Under the pieces are notes generated by a model. The model was not told the origin of the DNA and ran no database searches. It worked only from the letters and a program-made list of their open reading frames with translations. DNA of 64,000 bases. Source: Rhynchopus sp. YZ270_cl-10 (lineage: Eukaryota > Euglenozoa > Diplonemea > Diplonemida > Diplonemidae). The stretch lies in assembly GCA_964035575.1 (NCBI GenBank), contig OZ037915.1, positions 186,001-250,000 of the forward strand. The letters are read 5' to 3'. Both the position numbers and the translations under genes were made by a program. Of the stretch, positions 61,217 to 64,000 are shown piece after piece. Each line of letters begins with the position of its first letter. Within the stretch, counting starts at the first letter, position 1.

Positions 61217-61504
61217 TTTTTTTATTTCTCTAAAATTAGAGAAGAATATAAAATGGAAGGGGAGAGGAAGAGGAGGGGAAAAAGGTTTACAACGGGGGGA
61301 AGGGGGGGTTGGGGGGTTGGGGGGGGGAAAGCGGGGGGTTCTATAGTGGTTATATCAAAATTTCTAAAAATGGGGGTATTTTTTGGGTGATAAATGTGTG
61401 TCGTGGGGGGGATTTCCTGTTTGGGGGTGTTTTTTTTGGGGAAGAGGAAGGATTTGAGGAGGGGGGTCGAAGGATGGGGAAGGTTAAGACGTCAATAGCA
61501 TTTT
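61217..61504. promoter_or_regulatory. Pyrimidine-rich acceptor tract upstream of the 348-aa protein
   Basis: The plus strand is purine/G-rich, so the minus strand is a ~85-nt C/T tract ending in TTTTAG at 61230. It fits a 3' splice site (cis or trans). No gene in the remainder. Confidence 0.5.
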
Positions 61505-61610
61505 TGGGTGTGGGTCAGTCGGTCCTAAGGCAAGGTGTAAGATTCTCGCTCGCCTCAAAGCTACGATATCGCATCTCGGTGCTTCGTTGTAGGGTTGCCG
61601 AAAGAAAGGG
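61505..61610 (+). rRNA. LSU rRNA fragment (GGGTCAGTCGGTCCTAAG region)
   Basis: GGGTCAGTCGGTCCTAAG is the conserved LSU motif at the base of the D8 expansion. Here it leads into a variable arm closed by GGCAA/TTGCC, and then CCGAAAGAAAGGGAA as expected after the arm. It lies on the opposite strand to the other rRNA pieces. Confidence 0.78.
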
Positions 61611-62489
61611 AAGAGAGAAAACCTCAGGAGAATAGAGAAACAAAAAAAAAAAAAAGAGCACATTATTTTTTTTTATCCCTTTTCTTTCGACTATAAAAGA
61701 AAAACAGTTTTCCAGTCGAGTATTTTTCCCCCCCAGAAAACTTGGTAGTGAACTCCACTTTTTTTTGTAAATTATTAGGAAAAGAATACACAAAAAGTTT
61801 TGGTAAGATGACCTTGAGCCTCTCGGAGCGTCATCGTCATCAAAAGAAAAAAAAATGGCACCCTTTTGAGAAAGGGGATGGACAGTAGTGCAAAAAGAGC
61901 TTTAAATTCCCGGAACGAAAGAAAGAAAAATAGTTAGTTATTGTTACAGGCACACACCTTCTTGACTGAACACCCACTGTACGCTGACAAGCCCCACGGA
62001 TTGAAATCACAAAAAAGTACCCTGCTGAAAAAGGGGAAAAAAAAACTTAGTGATGTCTCGATCACACAAAAGTAGAGTTGAAATACAAAAGCCCTCTCAA
62101 GAACAGTGTACCTTGGTATGACTGGGTGGACACCCAACCATGCAGTCCTACATCCATTTCGTGCTCACAAAGTTGGGACAGTGTACATTTGGTGTACGGC
62201 CGGTGTACCGGGTAGACCCTTTCCTACCTCTGAAAAGACAAAAGTATTTCAACATAATCATTAACATAAGTGAAAAAGAAAGATAAGTTTTATCAGAATC
62301 TAAGACCTCTTGCTAGTCACCTTTACTCACAGCTCGATATCACCTTCAAAAAAAAATTGACTTGACAATACAACGATCTCTGACAGTGTACATACCGGAA
62401 GAATAAAAATGGAAGTTGGAAATGCAAACGCCTTGGAAGCAGGCAGACTTCCTCGAAAAGTTTTTTTTTTGTTTTGTTTTTTTCTTTTT
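61611..62489. repeat. Cluster of short dispersed repeats, no gene
   Basis: 61805-61840 is a CTTGAGCCTCTCGG-type hairpin repeat. 61948-62012 matches 59333-59397. 62077-62165 and 62355-62455 are GAAATACAA/ACAGTGTAC repeats, the second continuing into a GGAAATGCAAACGCC segment as at 50.5 kb, showing they are two halves of one unit. Confidence 0.55.
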
Positions 62490-62553
62490 TGAAAACTTGG
62501 TTGTATTAGTGTAGCCACCCTAGAGTGTGGCTCCACTAATACAACCAAGTACA
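62490..62553. repeat. 64-nt foldback repeat
   Basis: CTTGGTTGTATTAGTG is followed after ~20 nt by its exact complement CACTAATACAACCAAG; the inner AGCCAC/GTGGCT extends the stem. It is the most perfect member of the family at 2132, 10302 and 59033. Confidence 0.75.
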
Positions 62554-62770
62554 ACCATTCTTTTTTCGTTTCTTTTGAAAAAAAGCATTGACATATTCAT
62601 CACAAATGGAAAAATAAAATTTGTATTCTCCTCACGCACTATTCCAGTGTGTTTTTTTTTATACAGTACACATTGTTTACCATGTGGAACATGCCACCCC
62701 ACCTTCCCCCCCTTACACCCCACTACACTAAGTTCTAAGAGAAACAGGATACCTCAGAACTAAAAGAAAA

Positions 62771-62802
<32 letters not shown>

Positions 62803-64000
62803 GAACAAAGAAAACTTGTCAGATGAATGTGCTTCTCTCTACACAACTTTACCAAAAAGAAGGAAAATTACAAATTTAACTTGAAATACAAAAACCTTCG
62901 TGAACAGTGTACCTTTGGCGACCGGTGCACCGGGGTTGAGGAAGACGACCTTAGCCCTCTTTGCTTCGTCACCATTTAAAAAGTTACTTGTGTCTCTTCG
63001 TGTTGATAAGTATCGTGTTGCGTTGCAGCATCCACACACTCGTCTCTTCCCTTTGGTTGTTGTGATCATGACTTGTATTATCACTGAAGTACAGAAAAAC
63101 CCAAATCGTCTCGTTTGATTGTTGTGAACATGTCTTGTAGAATTCTGTGAAGTTTGTGGACTGGTGCGGAGCACAGACATGGGATGGGAGGGGCTGTCTA
63201 TAGGGGGTGGGGTTGGGTTGCTAGGGGGTACAAAGAACTGGTGAGGGATACTTATCCCCTTCATCGCGACAGAAACTTTCCTTGTATATTGCATATCCCC
63301 AAAAAAAAAACAAAGAAAAGTTGAAAAGTTGAAAAGTGCAAACACCTCACCTCATCGGCAGATGCAGACACTGATTTAAAAAAAAAAATGAAATAAAAGG
63401 GGGAGACAAGCAAATAAAGCGCATTTTCGTTATTTTATTGAAATGTGGGAGTTTCAAACAAAATTTTGCCTTTTTTGTTGCCTTTTTTTGTACTGAGAAG
63501 CCTCTTTTCGTGTTTTGGTACCATCCCCCCACTCTCTCTCGCAGAGGATTGGCCTCCAGTTCACGTCGTCGCAGATAAAAAAGAACGCAAAAAAAAAAAA
63601 GAAAAGTTTATAAGATGATCCTAAGCCTCTCGTGCTTAGTCACCTTACAAAAAAAATACTAAAAAAGAGAAGTTGAAAGTGCAACTTCTCACTACTAAAT
63701 GAAACCCATGTAGACCCCAACCATGGGTTATATAGTTATATTCCGACTGCTGGGGATAACCTACACCTGTTCTAACGCACACACACACCTGGGGCCACAT
63801 TCTGCTCAAGAATTGCCCCCCATCAGTTATAACACACACACGCAAGGCGAGGCATCCCTAGCCCAGAGTGTGTCTGAGAATATAGAAATAAAATAGGGTG
63901 CCACATGAGCCCTTTCCTGAGGGCATTGTGCAGAACGGCAGAGGGGAGAAGATACAAACTAAATGTCTTTTTTTTTTTGAAAAAAAACTGACCAAAAACC
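62554..64000. other. Repeat-bearing spacer, no gene seen
   Basis: Contains a long poly-A (62771-62800), an ACAGTGTACC repeat (62880-62945), GTTGAAAAGTGCAAAC-type repeats (63318-63370, 63671-63690) and the best CCTAAGC/GCTTAG hairpin copy (63613-63650). A TG/CA-rich stretch lies at 63776-63845. Confidence 0.4.

Noticed and set aside
1-64000. Prokaryotic features (CRISPR, operons with ribosome binding sites, insertion sequences)
   Set aside because: The tandem arrays have no spacers; introns, signal peptides, eukaryotic rRNA motifs and a SNARE show the DNA is eukaryotic.

Overview
The window looks like nuclear DNA of a unicellular eukaryote. It has spliced genes with ordinary GT-AG introns, long GC-richer single-exon genes, eukaryote-type rRNA pieces and very repeat-rich AT-rich spacers. 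Almost every convincing gene lies on the minus strand. Several starts are preceded by a pyrimidine-rich tract ending in AG only 4 to 75 nt upstream of the ATG, the arrangement expected of trans-splice acceptors in polycistronic genomes. With cis introns also present, a euglenozoan close to diplonemids would fit, but this is inference; no spliced-leader gene was identified.

1-7.1 kb is a repeat zone holding one small predicted protein. It contains three pure short-unit arrays (9-, 8- and 7-bp units), TIR-bounded non-autonomous elements and several copies of a dispersed ~90-bp core repeat. 7.1-11.5 kb holds a B-box/LRR gene and a four-exon Qc-SNARE whose introns carry repeats. 12.6-21.8 kb is a cluster of five secreted SGNH (GDSL-type) hydrolase paralogues, two of which have lost catalytic residues; a ~0.9-kb element sits between the third and fourth. 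22.0-24.9 kb is a plus-strand DNA transposon with ~50-bp TIRs, interrupted by a dimer of a 406-bp palindrome-headed unit.

26-46 kb contains an F-box protein, an RIIa-domain protein, four more B-box/LRR paralogues and a very large IQ-motif protein. Twice, a duplication of an LRR gene has carried along the 5' end of the gene downstream of it (RIIa at 30.7 kb, IQ protein at 43.2 kb), leaving truncated copies. The LRR family combines two B-box-like zinc modules, a helical region, a ubiquitin-like domain (lost in two copies) and 8 to 13 near-identical 25-residue LRRs.

47-64 kb holds a coiled-coil protein, a two-exon small membrane protein whose intron is filled by a transposable element, a low-complexity protein of unknown function, and short dispersed hairpin repeats. 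Between 57.4 and 61.6 kb at least four separate pieces of LSU and SSU rRNA lie on both strands among non-rRNA sequence. Throughout the window, short GTAC-type satellites and the ~90-bp core repeat occur together inside elements with inverted-repeat ends, which looks like an undescribed family of non-autonomous transposons.
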